A DNA stretch of 64,000 bases. Origin: Lactuca virosa. Lineage: Eukaryota; Streptophyta; Magnoliopsida; Asterales; Asteraceae. The stretch is from positions 256,824,104-256,888,103 of the forward strand of contig CAKMRJ010005412.1 of NCBI GenBank assembly GCA_928212115.1, written 5' to 3'. This document shows positions 25,255 to 36,171 of the stretch, piece by piece. Position 1 is the stretch's first letter, and the number at the start of each line of letters is the position of its first letter. A program made the translations under genes and the position numbers. The notes beneath the pieces are model-generated. The model worked only from the letters and a program-made list of their open reading frames with translations. It made no database searches and was not told the DNA's origin.

Positions 25255-25766
25255 GATCATCGTTGTATATAACCCTGGCGTATTCACTTGGTACTCACGG
25301 AGTTAACTGTAATAGTTCCTTTATATTTGATGAAAACATTCTTTAAGAAAACCCTTATTTCTTTTAGTAAAAATGGTAACCACAATAGTTCCTTGTATAA
25401 TCGCTTAGTTTATACTAGCTATATATAATCTAATATCGAACAGATAGTTAATTGTGTGAATCTGCCCTAAGCCCACAACCAAACAAGGAATAGGAAATGA
25501 GGTGGAAAGCACACATCCAACTACCTATCGGGTATTAATTATAACCCTGATGTATAAACCAAGGTATTATAGAATTAACCACCTAAGGTCCTTTAAGTTA
25601 TACTGGGTTAATAAAATGGATTAAACCCTTTACTGGTAAGTTTCTAGTTTTGTCTACCAAATGTTCTATTTGAAAAGTATGTTTTGTACTAGAAAACGGT
25701 GTATTGAATTAGTATACTACCACCTGGCCCATACCTGGTACTCCTTATGATTACTTGGTGTATACG

Positions 25767-25768
<2 letters not shown>

Positions 25769-25829
<61 letters not shown>
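25769..25829. repeat. (TA)n microsatellite in left LTR of A
   Basis: About 30 TA units. The homologous site of the right LTR (about 32730-32778) has a shorter, interrupted run. Confidence 0.95.
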
Positions 25830-25830
<1 letters not shown>

Positions 25831-26559
25831 CTAAGCTCAAATAGATAGTAGGCTGGGTGAATCTGCTCTAAGCCCACAACCAAACAAGGAACAGGAAATG
25901 AAGCGGAAAGCACACATCCTACTACCTGTCGGATCCGATTAATATATATTCCTGATGTATACACTAAGAAATCATAAAGTTAGCATTATAGGCCCCTTCC
26001 TACTGAATGTACTAGACTCGACTGTTCTGTTTGTCGCTTGTAAGTTTTCCCTAGTTTATAACTATCTTAACTCGAAAATAGTTTGCATTAACTTTCAAGT
26101 GGAACTGTCACAATATGAAAGTAATGGGAAAAATGTAAGTACACAGTTGTCTTTTAAATTGACAAACTGAAGTACTGACTGCCTTAAAACTAGTTTGTTT
26201 TATTAAGGTAAAATGTGATAAGATTGTAACCATACTTGATTGACTAGTATAACACGACGTTCGAGACGTCGAAAATGATATGACATTCGTCACCCGTAGA
26301 CCTACAGGTCCCACTGTAGCTAGGAGCAAGGTGTGGGATGGTCAATCCCGTATAGATCTATACACAAATTCACGTTCTCCCTTCAGGAGACTCTGGGTAC
26401 AAAATGTGACACAGCAGTATATTGCCGCGCCATGAAGTAGTTTCTCATTAAGTTAAGTATCTTGTATACCCAATATTTATCACCTTTTGTTTAGAACAAT
26501 GAGTTAGTGATCATTGTATAATTTAGTTATGTTTCTTCTCGTTAGTATAATTTTAATAT

Positions 26560-26725
26560 GTTCTCTATGTTATCGTGTATTGTATCTCCTCCCTGTTCTC
26601 TTTATAGTATGTTTCTGTATGTTATCAGTATTGTATCTTCCTCCTGTTTCTCTTTATAGTATGTTTTATGTTATCGTGTATTGTATCTACCTCCCTGTTT
26701 CTCTTTATAGTATGTTCTCTCTGTT
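26560..26725. repeat. 53 bp minisatellite in left LTR of A
   Basis: About three units, homologous to 33512-33695 but with small indels between units. Confidence 0.85.
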
Positions 26726-27245
26726 CTAGTGTAAACTGAACCCCTAAACTATACCTATTATAGTTTACTAGTATGTTTACTTGAACTGTTACTGACTTGA
26801 AGAAAAGACTCATTTTATCTACTAAGTTATGATTGTACTTTAAAAACGGAGTTTTATAAACTATAAAGTAACATAACTTTAAAAGAGTTTTTGAAATGTT
26901 TTGATCACTTATAAATACATAAGCAATCCTTTAAAGATGTTTATAAAAAACATTTACACAATTATCATTGTGTTCAACTTGTATTCCCCCCCTTAAAAGC
27001 ATTTAAAACAGTTACAAGATTGATTATAGGGGTATGAACTCACCTTATGTGGGTGATTCAATCAAATATGTGCGTAAGGATGAGAAGTAACACGAATGAA
27101 GTCCCGAGACACAAACGAGTCCTAAATGACATATAATGGCATATTGGCATGAATTAGTGTTTAAAGCAACTAACATGCAAGGAAACACCCTTAGGGACTA
27201 GGAAACACTTGGACTAAGTGTTAGAATCACATGTGATTCATCAAA

Positions 27246-27470
27246 GGGGAGTATACGCCCACAACTTGGTGTGTACGGCCATGGGTGTACGGCCATGGAG
27301 TGTACGGCCGTACATTCATGGTCAATCATGCACAAAGGTGTTTGAACAATGGGGAAGCTTGTGGGACTATTGCTCATAAGAATATGAACTAAGTTGGCAT
27401 TTTGGAGGCCCTTTTTGGGGTTTTTTGAGGGGTGTACGGCCATACAAGGGTGTATGGCCATACACTCCTT
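27246..27470. repeat. GTGTACGGCC palindrome cluster, promoter-distal (LTR A)
   Basis: Copies and half-copies of GTGTACGGCCGTACAC in two groups (about 27270-27316 and 27431-27470). The region is deleted from the right LTR. Confidence 0.8.
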
Positions 27471-27833
27471 TTGTTCTTGAGTTATGGTCGTTTTTAGGGT
27501 GTTAAACAAGGTTTCCTAACGTGTACTAAGCATAGGGGAAGGATACTTACGATTTGGAGGCTTGAAGGAGGGTTCACGGCCACCAAGAACAAGTGTGTGT
27601 TCTTGGTGAAAGATGAAGATCTTGAAGATCTACCCAAAAAGATGATTTCCATGGATGAAATCAAAGGGTGTTACTAGGTTAAGAAGGATAACAACTAATC
27701 AAAAGGAAGAAAGGCTTACATTCTTGAAGATCGGGGTGAAAAGCTTGATGATAGTTGAGAGAAAACTCGAGTTCTTGACTTGGAAACTGAAGAAATGACT
27801 AGAAATGAAGAGGATGCCCTACATATGGGGGTG

Positions 27834-27890
27834 GTGTACGGCCAACATGGGTGTACGGCCGTACACTCATGTGTACGGCCGTACACTCCC
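27834..27890. repeat. GTGTACGGCC palindrome cluster, promoter-proximal (LTR A)
   Basis: Two perfect 16 bp palindromes GTGTACGGCCGTACAC at 27851-27866 and 27871-27886, plus one half copy. The right LTR equivalent (about 34274-34330) has point changes. Confidence 0.9.
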
Positions 27891-28085
27891 TTTGATGGAG
27901 TGTTCGGCTCGATTTCAACGCGAAGAACTTTAGCTGACACTTCCCTAAACCCATAGCTTGATTGTACTGAGCTTAGAACCCTTTAACAGACTCTAAACAA
28001 TGCTAACTGATAGCAGAAACGGGTCTGACACTCGGTTGAATTGAATGGCTGGACTTTACAAGGCAAAAATTTTCGGGTTGTCACA

Positions 28086-29384
28086 TCATCCCCTGTTAGA
28101 TGGAATTTCTTCCCGAAATTAGCTTTCTTAGCAGTACTACTGGGGTTGTGCTCCTCTGATTGGCAGAATACCCACTCGTAGACCTGGGAAACTTTGCTCT
28201 AATGTTCATGATAGGATTCATACTTGGTCCATCTATCATTACCTCGTGTATACAAGTCGTATATAATTAAGATTAGTAAGACGGTCGGATGTGCGACTCT
28301 GCCCCAGGTCCACAACCAAACAAGGAACAGGAGATAGGGCGAAAGCACACATACTAAATCTGCGTAATCATAATTATATACCACCCTCGCGTATACACTT
28401 AATAGTGATAGGTGGGCTGTATTCGTCCTTAGCCTCTGTGCTTGAACTTGGTCTGCTGAACGAGTGGTATTTCGGGAAGGTCTGCTGAACATACGGCGGC
28501 AAGGATTTGGAGGGCAAAGTACTCTTCGCATGAGTACTTCGGGGTTTAGAATACGAGGTAGACGATTCCGAAGTCTGGGTCGGACTGTCGTTACGAATGA
28601 CGAAGGTTTCGTGAATTTGACGGTCAAGGCGATAGAAACATATGAACTTAGTATGGTGAGGACCACGCCAACTCATGACGAATGATAGCAACGGACTCTT
28701 TACTGAACAAAAGTTTGGCCGATTTGAAAGAAACGTCTGTTATACGATGATGTACCCCTAGTGTGCTCGACAATGTACTATGTTTATACTTTCTAGTGCT
28801 TTCTGTTTTCCCCTTGATGTTAACACTTCTACGTATCGTACCGCGATGAGCGAGTACATACAGTGAAAGTGCTTTGATAACTAGTGTCGATACTTTATAC
28901 TACGATCCTCCTCGGTACCACTATGATCGCCTGGAATATACAAGTTATGAATAATTAAGATGAATTAAGACAGTCGACTGAGTAACTCTGCCTCAAATCC
29001 ACAACCAAACAAGGAACAGGAATTAAGGCGGAATCACTCACTCTAAGTCTGCAAAATCTTAGCTATGCACAACCCTGATGTACATACTAAGCCATCATAG
29101 CTTCTCTGAACGGATCTTTTAGTTCTCTTGAATACTGTGACTTGTTCCGATAAGTGAGTTATTATAATTACTTTTAAGTGTTTTCCCCAAGTTTTAATCT
29201 TATATAAATATAAATTAATTTTAAAGTAACTATTATTTCGAAACGTACCCTGCTCGCTGGCGACTCCGGGGTGATTCTCCTGCGGTGATCATCAGAATTC
29301 GTCCATCCGCTCCTGAGTTCTTTGTTATCGGGCAGTCCCTCTATAGTGTCCATCTCACCACAGCCATAGCAGGCTTGGTTTTCT
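28086..29384 (-). other. Element A interior 3' of gag, no recognisable pol
   Basis: This is where protease and reverse transcriptase would lie. Two of the CCACAACCAAACAAGGAACAGG modules (28310 and 28999) occupy it. Open frames of up to about 155 codons (28199-28666, minus) and overlapping plus-strand frames lack family motifs. Confidence 0.6.
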
Positions 29385-30439
29385 TCAACTCCGGGACTTG
29401 GAGATCGGTTGAGCCGGTGCCCTGCAGAAACGGACTGTGTGTCCCTTTCTGTGGCAGTTCAGGCACTGCATTTCCCGACATACTCCGGTGTGGTGATAGT
29501 TGCACTTTCCACACTTCGGGAGAGTTCCAGCATATCGACTGGCAGGTGCTGGAGTAGCAGGTGTTGTGGCGGCGTATATAGTACCCGTTTGTTGCTCCTG
29601 CGGGGTTTCCTGTGTTTTGCTTCTTCTCTTCCTCTTGTTCCCCGACTTCCGTTTATAGTCCTCTCCCCTTGATGGCTCGGGAACGGGGACTACCACACCA
29701 TGGCGGACTCCATGGTCAATGAGTCGCTGAGCCAGGCGTTTGGCACTATCGAATGTGGTTGGGTTAGAAGACAGCACATCTCCTTGAATCGGGGCAGATA
29801 AACCCCAGATGTATCTTTCTATCTTCTTGCTCTCCGGGGTAACCATCCCGGGGCATAGTGCTGCCAGGTCGCTAAACCTGTCAGTGTAGGCCACTATGTC
29901 TGAGCCGACCATAGTGTGCTCCCATAGTTCTTGTTCCAGCTTTTGAACTTCGCCCCTCGGGCAGTATTCTTCCAACATCATCTCTTTAGGTTCTCCCAAC
30001 CTATTGAGTTAGCCACTGATAGGGTCAGTGACTTAACATGGCTATTCCACCATGTTAGGGCTCTGTCGGAGAAGGTGCAGGCAGCAAACTTCACTTTGCT
30101 CCCTTCTGGGCACGAACAGATTTCGAAGACCGAATCTGTTTTCTCGAACCATCGCATCAGAGCGATGACTCCACCATTTCCATTAAAGGATTTGGGTTTG
30201 CAGTTCATGAAGTCCTTATACGAACACTCCCTTGGGTGTCCGTGAGTAACTCCGGGGTTGGTTAAGTGGGTACCGCTACCAGATCCGAAGGTACCACTTT
30301 CGCCGATGTGAGCTAGAGCAGTTGCCACTGCGGCTGATATCGCTGCTTGGAGAGCAGCAGTATCGAATTGTGGAGGAGGTAGTGGTGTTTGAGTTGGAGT
30401 TATCGGAGTAGTGCGTCTGTTTGATCTGCGAGGAGGCAT
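29385..30439 (-). pseudogene. gag: Ty3/Gypsy gag of element A, one frameshift
   Basis: Gag forms the particle that packages retrotransposon RNA. I choose the Met at 30439 (MPPRRSNRRTTPITP), a typical Gypsy gag start, rather than an in-frame Met 25 codons upstream. A Pro/Ala-rich N terminus is followed by the retrotransposon gag domain: CSYKDFMNCKPKSFNGNGG, then MRWFEKTDSVFEICSCPEGS and ALTWWNSHV. At about 29978-29999 the frame is lost, and homology continues one frame over with EEYCPRGEVQKLEQELWEHT and IERYIWGLSAPIQGDV. Near the C terminus are a CGKC..HHTGVC finger and a canonical CX2CX4HX4C knuckle (CLNCHRKGHTVRFC). It then stops; no protease, RT or integrase follows. About 350 residues when read across the shift. 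Confidence 0.85.
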
Positions 30440-31646
30440 CTTTGCTAAAAGAATACAAAGATGAGATGGAATAAGTCTATAGCAGTGGTTTATAAGCCAA
30501 AAGCTGAAAGACAAGGTTATCCTAGTTCTGAGTGTATCTGGTTCTGACTTTCATAGGGTTCTGGAAACAATTCATAAAGGAGTCTATACAAAATAAACTT
30601 TATGAATCAGAAGTGGCTATCCTCGAATGAATATCTGTGACTTGAATAACTGTTACCAGTTGCACGAAAAGAAAATAATCCTAACACATAGTGTGAGCAG
30701 TGTCTCCACTAGCTCATTAAGTTAAACAAGATTATTATTTATTAGTGTGACGCATAAGACGTTTTGGTTACTTCGGCTGATCCTTCTTTGAAAACTTCTC
30801 ATGAACCTGCTCTTGTTCCTCCTTGACTCTTCTGTTGACTGCTATGAGGAAGTGGTTACATCTATCTGGGTTTGTCGTGCGAGAATGGAAGTGTCTAAAG
30901 AATCTATGAGATTTAAGTGAAACATTATGGGGTGATCCTTACAGGTCCTCCTATAATTGCACAATGTATACAAGTTGTATATAATTTAAGATTAAATAGA
31001 CCTTCGAATAAGTGATCCTACTCCAAAACCACAACCAAACAAGGAACAGGTAGTGAAGCATAGATCACAAATTCTAAGTCTATAAAATCTCAATTATATA
31101 AAACCTTGGAAGTATACACTCCATAATTATAGACCTATCCGTAAGGGTCTTTTAAGTTATCACATAAGTTATTTATAGTGCCTAAAATACTCCTATAGTA
31201 TTTTAATGTAATGAACTTGGTATGTTTTAAACTTGTTATCATGTTATAGTATCATAAAATACTCCCATAGTATCTTAACTTTATGTTCTGATCTAGAATT
31301 CCCTTGAATAGAGTTAGGTAAATTTTAAGACTGTTGCAACACCACATCACTCCCAAACACATGTCGGTCACATCTCGAATGAATATAGTTGATCAGGCTA
31401 TATTGATCCTAGCTATGATTACATAACTGTCCAGGTTTGACCACAGTGTTCAACCTTTAAATACTTCGGTTCTGTTCTTCTTGTGATACTTGTTCTAGTA
31501 TGTATATATGTATAAGCATGTAAGTATACTTTTATAAGGTATCGTTATATATTTAAAATATATTATTATCCAGAGCACTTCAGCCCGATTGTATTTATAG
31601 TTGTATATCTTTTATCGGTTGATATACTTAGTTCACTATAAACAAT
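30440..31646 (-). other. Element A leader between PBS and gag
   Basis: About 1.2 kb of AT-rich DNA without coding signals. It carries one CCACAACCAAACAAGGAACAGG module (31029), like those in the LTR. Confidence 0.5.
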
Positions 31647-31658
31647 GCTCTGATACCA
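31647..31658 (-). other. Primer binding site (initiator Met tRNA) of element A
   Basis: The minus strand reads TGGTATCAGAGC three bases inside the LTR, the standard plant retrotransposon PBS for initiator tRNA-Met. Confidence 0.85.
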
Positions 31659-32727
31659 ATCTGTCACACCCCAAAACCGGAACGGCGGAAACGTTCGGGG
31701 GTGGAGGACGTAATGTTTAGTATCACAAGTCATGCATCATAGTAATCAAAGTAACAAATAACCATTTCATTAGAAGGAAAATGTTTACAAAGTATGTGGT
31801 TCACATAACATAGACTACAAAGTAAATAACAAAACAAGACATGAAGCTATTATGCTCCATCTTCTGAATTCCAGTGCGCGTACCTGTCTACTGGTCTCCT
31901 GAGAATACAAGTTATTTTGAAAGCGTAGATCAGCATTTAAGCTGGTGAGTTTATAAGATTTTAGTGATGTAAGTAAGTTGTAAGTTCTGTTTAGAAAAGT
32001 TCGCCTGTTCCTCCAGAAAATCCTATATTTCCTGCTTTGATGAAAGATAAGTAAAAATGACTCTACAATCCTTTCTATGAGTACTAAATGGATACAAGTT
32101 ATATAAAACCCAGAGTAAACAAACAAGAGGTTGTGTGTATCTGCCCTAAGCCCACAACCAAACAAGGAACAGGAAATGAGGCGGAAGGCACACATCCCAT
32201 TGTTTGTTAGATCATCGTTGTATATAACCCTGGCGTATTCACTTGGTACTCACGGAGTTAACTGTAATAGTTCCTTTATATTTGATGAAAACATTCTTTA
32301 AGAAAACCCTTATTTCTTTTAGTAAAAATGGTAACCACAATAGTTCCTTCTATAATCGCTTAGTTTATACTAGCTATATATAATCTAATATCGAACAGAT
32401 AGTTAATTGTGTGAATCTGCCCTAAGCCCATAACCAAACAAGGAATAGGAAATGAGGTGGAAAGCACACATCCAACTACCTATCGGGTATTAATTATATA
32501 TAACCCTAAATGTATAAACCAAGGTATTATAGAATTAACCACCTAAGGTCCTTTAAGTTATAGTGGTTTAATAAAATGGATTAAACCCTTTACTGGTAAG
32601 TTTCTAGTTTTGTCTACCAAATGTTCTATTTGAAAAGTATGTTTTGTACTAGAAAATGGTGTATTGAATTAGTATACTACCACCTGGCCCATACCTGGTA
32701 CTCCTTATGATTACTTGGTGTATACGG

Positions 32728-32729
<2 letters not shown>

Positions 32730-32778
<49 letters not shown>
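32730..32778. repeat. (TA)n microsatellite in right LTR of A
   Basis: Interrupted TA run at the position homologous to 25769-25829. Confidence 0.95.
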
Positions 32779-32779
<1 letters not shown>

Positions 32780-33511
32780 CTAAGATAAAATAGATAGTAG
32801 GCTGGGTGAATCTGCTCTAAGCCCACAACCAAACAAGGAATATGAAATGAAGCGGAAAGAACACATCCTACTACCTGTCGGATCCGATTAATATATATTC
32901 CTGATGTATACACTAAGAAATCATAAAGTTAGCATTATAGGCCCCTTCCTACTGAATGTACTAGACTCGACTGTTTTGTTTGTCGCTTGTAAGTTTTCCC
33001 TAGTTTATAACTATCTTAACTCAAAAATAGTTTGCATTAACTTTCAAGTGGAACTGTCACAATATGAAGTAATGGGAAAAATTGTAAGTACACAGTTGTC
33101 TTTTAAATTGACAACTGAAGTACTACTGACTGCCTTAAAACTAGTTTGTTTTATTAAGGTAAAATGTGATAAGATTGTAACCATACTTGATTGACTAGTA
33201 TAACACGACGTTCGAGACGTCGAAAATGATATGACATTCGTCACCCGTAGACCTGCAGGTCCCACTGTAGCTAGCAACAAGGTGTGGGATGGTCAATCCC
33301 GTATAGATCTATACACAAATTCATGCTCTCCCTTCAGGAGACTCTGGGTACAAAACGTGACACATCAGTATATTGCCGCGCCATGAAGTAGTGTCTCACA
33401 TTAAAGTTATAGTATTCTTGTATACCCAAATTATTATCACCTTTTGTTTAGAACAATGCGTTAGTGATCATTGGTATAATTTAGTATGTTCTTCTGTTAT
33501 AGTATATAATA

Positions 33512-33695
33512 TGTTCTCTATGTTATTGTGTATTGTATCTTCCTCCCTGTTTCTCTTTATAGTATGTTCTCTATGTTATCGTGTATTGTATCTACCTCCC
33601 TGTTTCTCTTTATCGTATGTTCTCTATGTTATCGTGTATTGTATCTACCTCCCTGTTTCTATTTATAGTATGTTCTCTCTGTTCTGGTGTAAACT
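33512..33695. repeat. 53 bp minisatellite in right LTR of A
   Basis: Units start TGTTCTCTATGTTATCGTGT at 33512, 33565, 33618 and 33671. Each 53-mer is two diverged sub-units of 26 and 27 bp. The left LTR has about three copies at 26560-26725. Confidence 0.9.
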
Positions 33696-34525
33696 GAACC
33701 TCTAAACTATACCTATTATAGTTTACTAGTATGTTTACTCGAACTGTTACTGACTTGAAGAAAAGACTCATTTTATCTACTAAGTTATGTTTGTACTTTA
33801 AAAACGGAGTTTGATAAACTATAAAGTAACATAACTTTAAAAGAGTTTTTGAAATGTTTTGATCACTTATAAATACATAAGTAATGCTTTAAAAAATGTT
33901 TTGATCACTATAAAGTAACATGACTTGGTCGTTTTTAGGGTGTTAAACAAGGTTTCCTAACGTGTACTAAGCATAGGGGAAGGATACTTACGATTTGGAG
34001 GCTTGAAGGAGGGTTTACGGCCACCAAGAACAAGTGTGTGTTCTTGGTGAAAGATGAAGATCTTGAAGATCTACCCAAAAGATGATTTCCATGGATGAAA
34101 TCAAAGGGTGTTACTAGGTTAAGAAGGATAAAAACTAATCAAAAGGAAGAAAGGCTTACACTCTTCAAGATCGGGGTGAAAAGCTTGATGATAGTTGAGA
34201 GAAAACTCGAGTTCTTGACTTGGAAACTTAAGAAATGACTGGAAATGAAGGGGATGTCCTACATATGGGGGTGGTGTACGACCAACATGGGTGTACGGCC
34301 GTACACTCATGTGTACGACCGTACACTCCCTTTGATGGAGTGTTCGACTCGATTTCAACGCGAAGAACTTTAGCTGACACTTCCCTAATCCCATAGCTTG
34401 ATTATATTGAGCTTAGAACCCTTTAACAGACTCTAAACAATGCTAACTGATAGCAGAAACAGGTCTGACACTCGGTTGAATTGAATGGCTGGACTTTACA
34501 AGGCAAAAAATTTCGGGTTGTCACT

Positions 34526-36171
34526 GTTTGTGTATAGATTTATACGAGATTGACCATCCTACACCTTGCTGCTAGCTACAGTGGGACCTGCAGATCTACG
34601 GGTGACAAATATCATACCGTTTTCGACGTCTTTAGATCGTCGTGTTTTATACTAGTCAATCAAGCATGGTTATAACCTCATCACATTTTACCTTAATTAA
34701 ACTTATTGGTTTTTAAGGTAGTTAGTACATTAATAGTTATTTTATACAATACTACTATACATCTTCATTTTCCATTACACTCATATAGTGATATTCTCAC
34801 AACAAGTAATCTAAACTATTTTCTAGTAAAGATAGTTATAAACTAGGGAAAACATACATTCTTACGAGAGAACAAACAAACAAAACAGTCGGGTCTTAGT
34901 ACATTCAGTTAGAAGGGGGCCTATAATGATAACTTTATTATTCCTTGGTAAGTATATTAGGGATATATATTAATCGGATCCAACAGGCAGTTGGATGTGT
35001 GCTTTCCGCTTCATTTCCTGTTCCTTGTTTGGTTGTGGGCTTAGATCAGATTCACACAATCTACCATCTATTCGATCTTAGCTATATATATAAAATATAT
35101 ATATCCTGTATTCACCAAGTAATCATAGGGAGTAACAGGTATGGGTCAGGTCATAGCATACAAATTCAGTATACCGTTTTTTAGTACAAAAACATACCTT
35201 TTGGATAGAACATTAAGTAGGTGAAACTAGAAACTTATCTGTAAAAGGTTTAATACGCATTATTAAACCCGTATAACTTAAAGGACCTTAAATGGTTAAT
35301 TCTGTAATACATTAGCTTATACATCAGGGTTATATATAATGAATATCCGATAGGCAGTGGAATGTGTGCTTTCCGCCTTACTTCCTGTTCCTTGTTTGGT
35401 TGTGGGCTTAGGGAAGATTCAAACATTTAACTGTCCGTTCGATATTAGATTATATATAACTAGTATAAACTAAGTGATTATAGAAGGAACTATTGTGGTT
35501 ACCATTTTACCAAATGAAATATATGATTTTCTTAAAGAATGTTTTCTTCAAATATAATAGAGCTATTACAGTTAACTCCGTAAGTACCAGATGAATACAC
35601 CAGGGTTATATACAATGAAGATCTATCAAACAATGTGATGCGTTATTTCCGCCTCATTTCCTGTTCCTTGTTTGGTTATGGGCTTAGGGAAGATTCACAC
35701 AATCGATTGTCTGTTTACTCTGGGTTTTATATAACTTGTATCCATTTAGTACTCATAGAAGGAATTGTAGAGTCATTTTTACTTATCATTCAACACATCA
35801 GAAAATATAGGATTTTCTGGAGGAACAGACGAACTTTTCTAAAAAGAACTTATAGTATACTCTTTACAACTAAAATACTTATGAACTCACCAGCTTAAAT
35901 GCTGATCTACTCTTTCAAAATAACTTGTATTCTCAGGAAACTAGTAGACAGGTACGCGCACTGGGATTCAGAAGATGGAGCATATAGCTTCATGTCTTGT
36001 TTTGTTATTTACTTTGGAGTCAATCTTTTGTGAATCTAATACATTGTAAACACTTTATTATTTATACAATGGTCGTTGTTACTTTGATTACTATGATGCA
36101 TGTGTTGTGATACTGAGCATGACGTCCTCCGCCCCCGAACGTTTCCGTCGTTCCGGTTTGGGGGTGTGACA
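34526..36171 (+). mobile_element. Solo LTR E, second part
   Basis: Resumes with the duplicated GTTTG (34526-34530) and reads as the reverse complement of about 31662-33330 of A's right LTR. It carries three copies (complement) of the CCACAACCAAACAAGGAACAGG module (about 35022, 35389, 35665). It also has the conserved LTR module AACTCACCAGC..GCTGATCT..CAGG..AGGTACGCGC (about 35884-35962) and ends GGGGGTGTGACA at 36171. Joined to the first part, the LTR is about 3.03 kb. Confidence 0.8.

Larger units (their letters stand above)
25255..28085 (-). repeat. Left LTR of element A, main part
   Basis: Matches the right LTR from 32211 onward. It retains about 560 bp (about 26930-27484) that the right LTR lost, including the palindrome cluster 27246-27470. 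It contains a (TA)n tract, the 53 bp minisatellite, and perfect 16 bp palindromes GTGTACGGCCGTACAC at 27851 and 27871. It ends TTGTCACA at 28085, next to the polypurine tract. Confidence 0.8.
25473..32850 (-). repeat. Dispersed module CCACAACCAAACAAGGAACAGG (8 copies in element A)
   Basis: Copies at about 25473, 25873, 28310, 28999, 31029, 32152, 32428 and 32823, with three complementary copies in LTR E. Each sits in a wider conserved context of about 130 bp: an upstream ATATAA-rich stretch, CTGCCCTAAGC before, GCGGAAAGCACACAT after, then a CCCTGATGTATACACTAAG-like stretch. It occurs in both LTRs and in the interior. Confidence 0.85.
10419..34525 (-). mobile_element. Gypsy element A: gag-only LTR retrotransposon with nested insertions
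   Basis: Left LTR: 10419-10512 plus 25255-28085, interrupted by element B. Interior: 28086-31661. Right LTR: 31662-34525. TSD GTTTG at 10414-10418 and 34526-34530; the last base of the right LTR is T instead of A. Read on the minus strand: initiator-Met PBS at 31658-31647, leader, gag (30439-29385), about 1.3 kb without recognisable pol, and a polypurine tract AACAGGGGATGA at about 28097-28086. LTRs are about 3 kb. With gag but no pol it resembles gag-only non-autonomous elements that need enzymes in trans. Confidence 0.85.
31662..34525 (-). repeat. Right LTR of element A (5' LTR in element orientation)
   Basis: Starts TGTCACACCCCAAAACCGG (plus-strand reading) immediately after the PBS; the same start occurs at 10419. 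It carries three CCACAACCAAACAAGG modules, a (TA)n tract and the 53 bp minisatellite. A deletion near 33890-33930 removes the sequence equivalent to about 26930-27484 of the left copy. Confidence 0.8.

Noticed and set aside
25689..25964. Frame with a long Tyr-Ile repeat (also 32677-32913 and 50199-50387)
   Set aside because: Translation of (TA)n microsatellites.
28199..28691. Overlapping minus and plus open frames of 73-155 codons
   Set aside because: Four frames overlap in the same 0.5 kb of element A interior; no motif is recognised in any of them.
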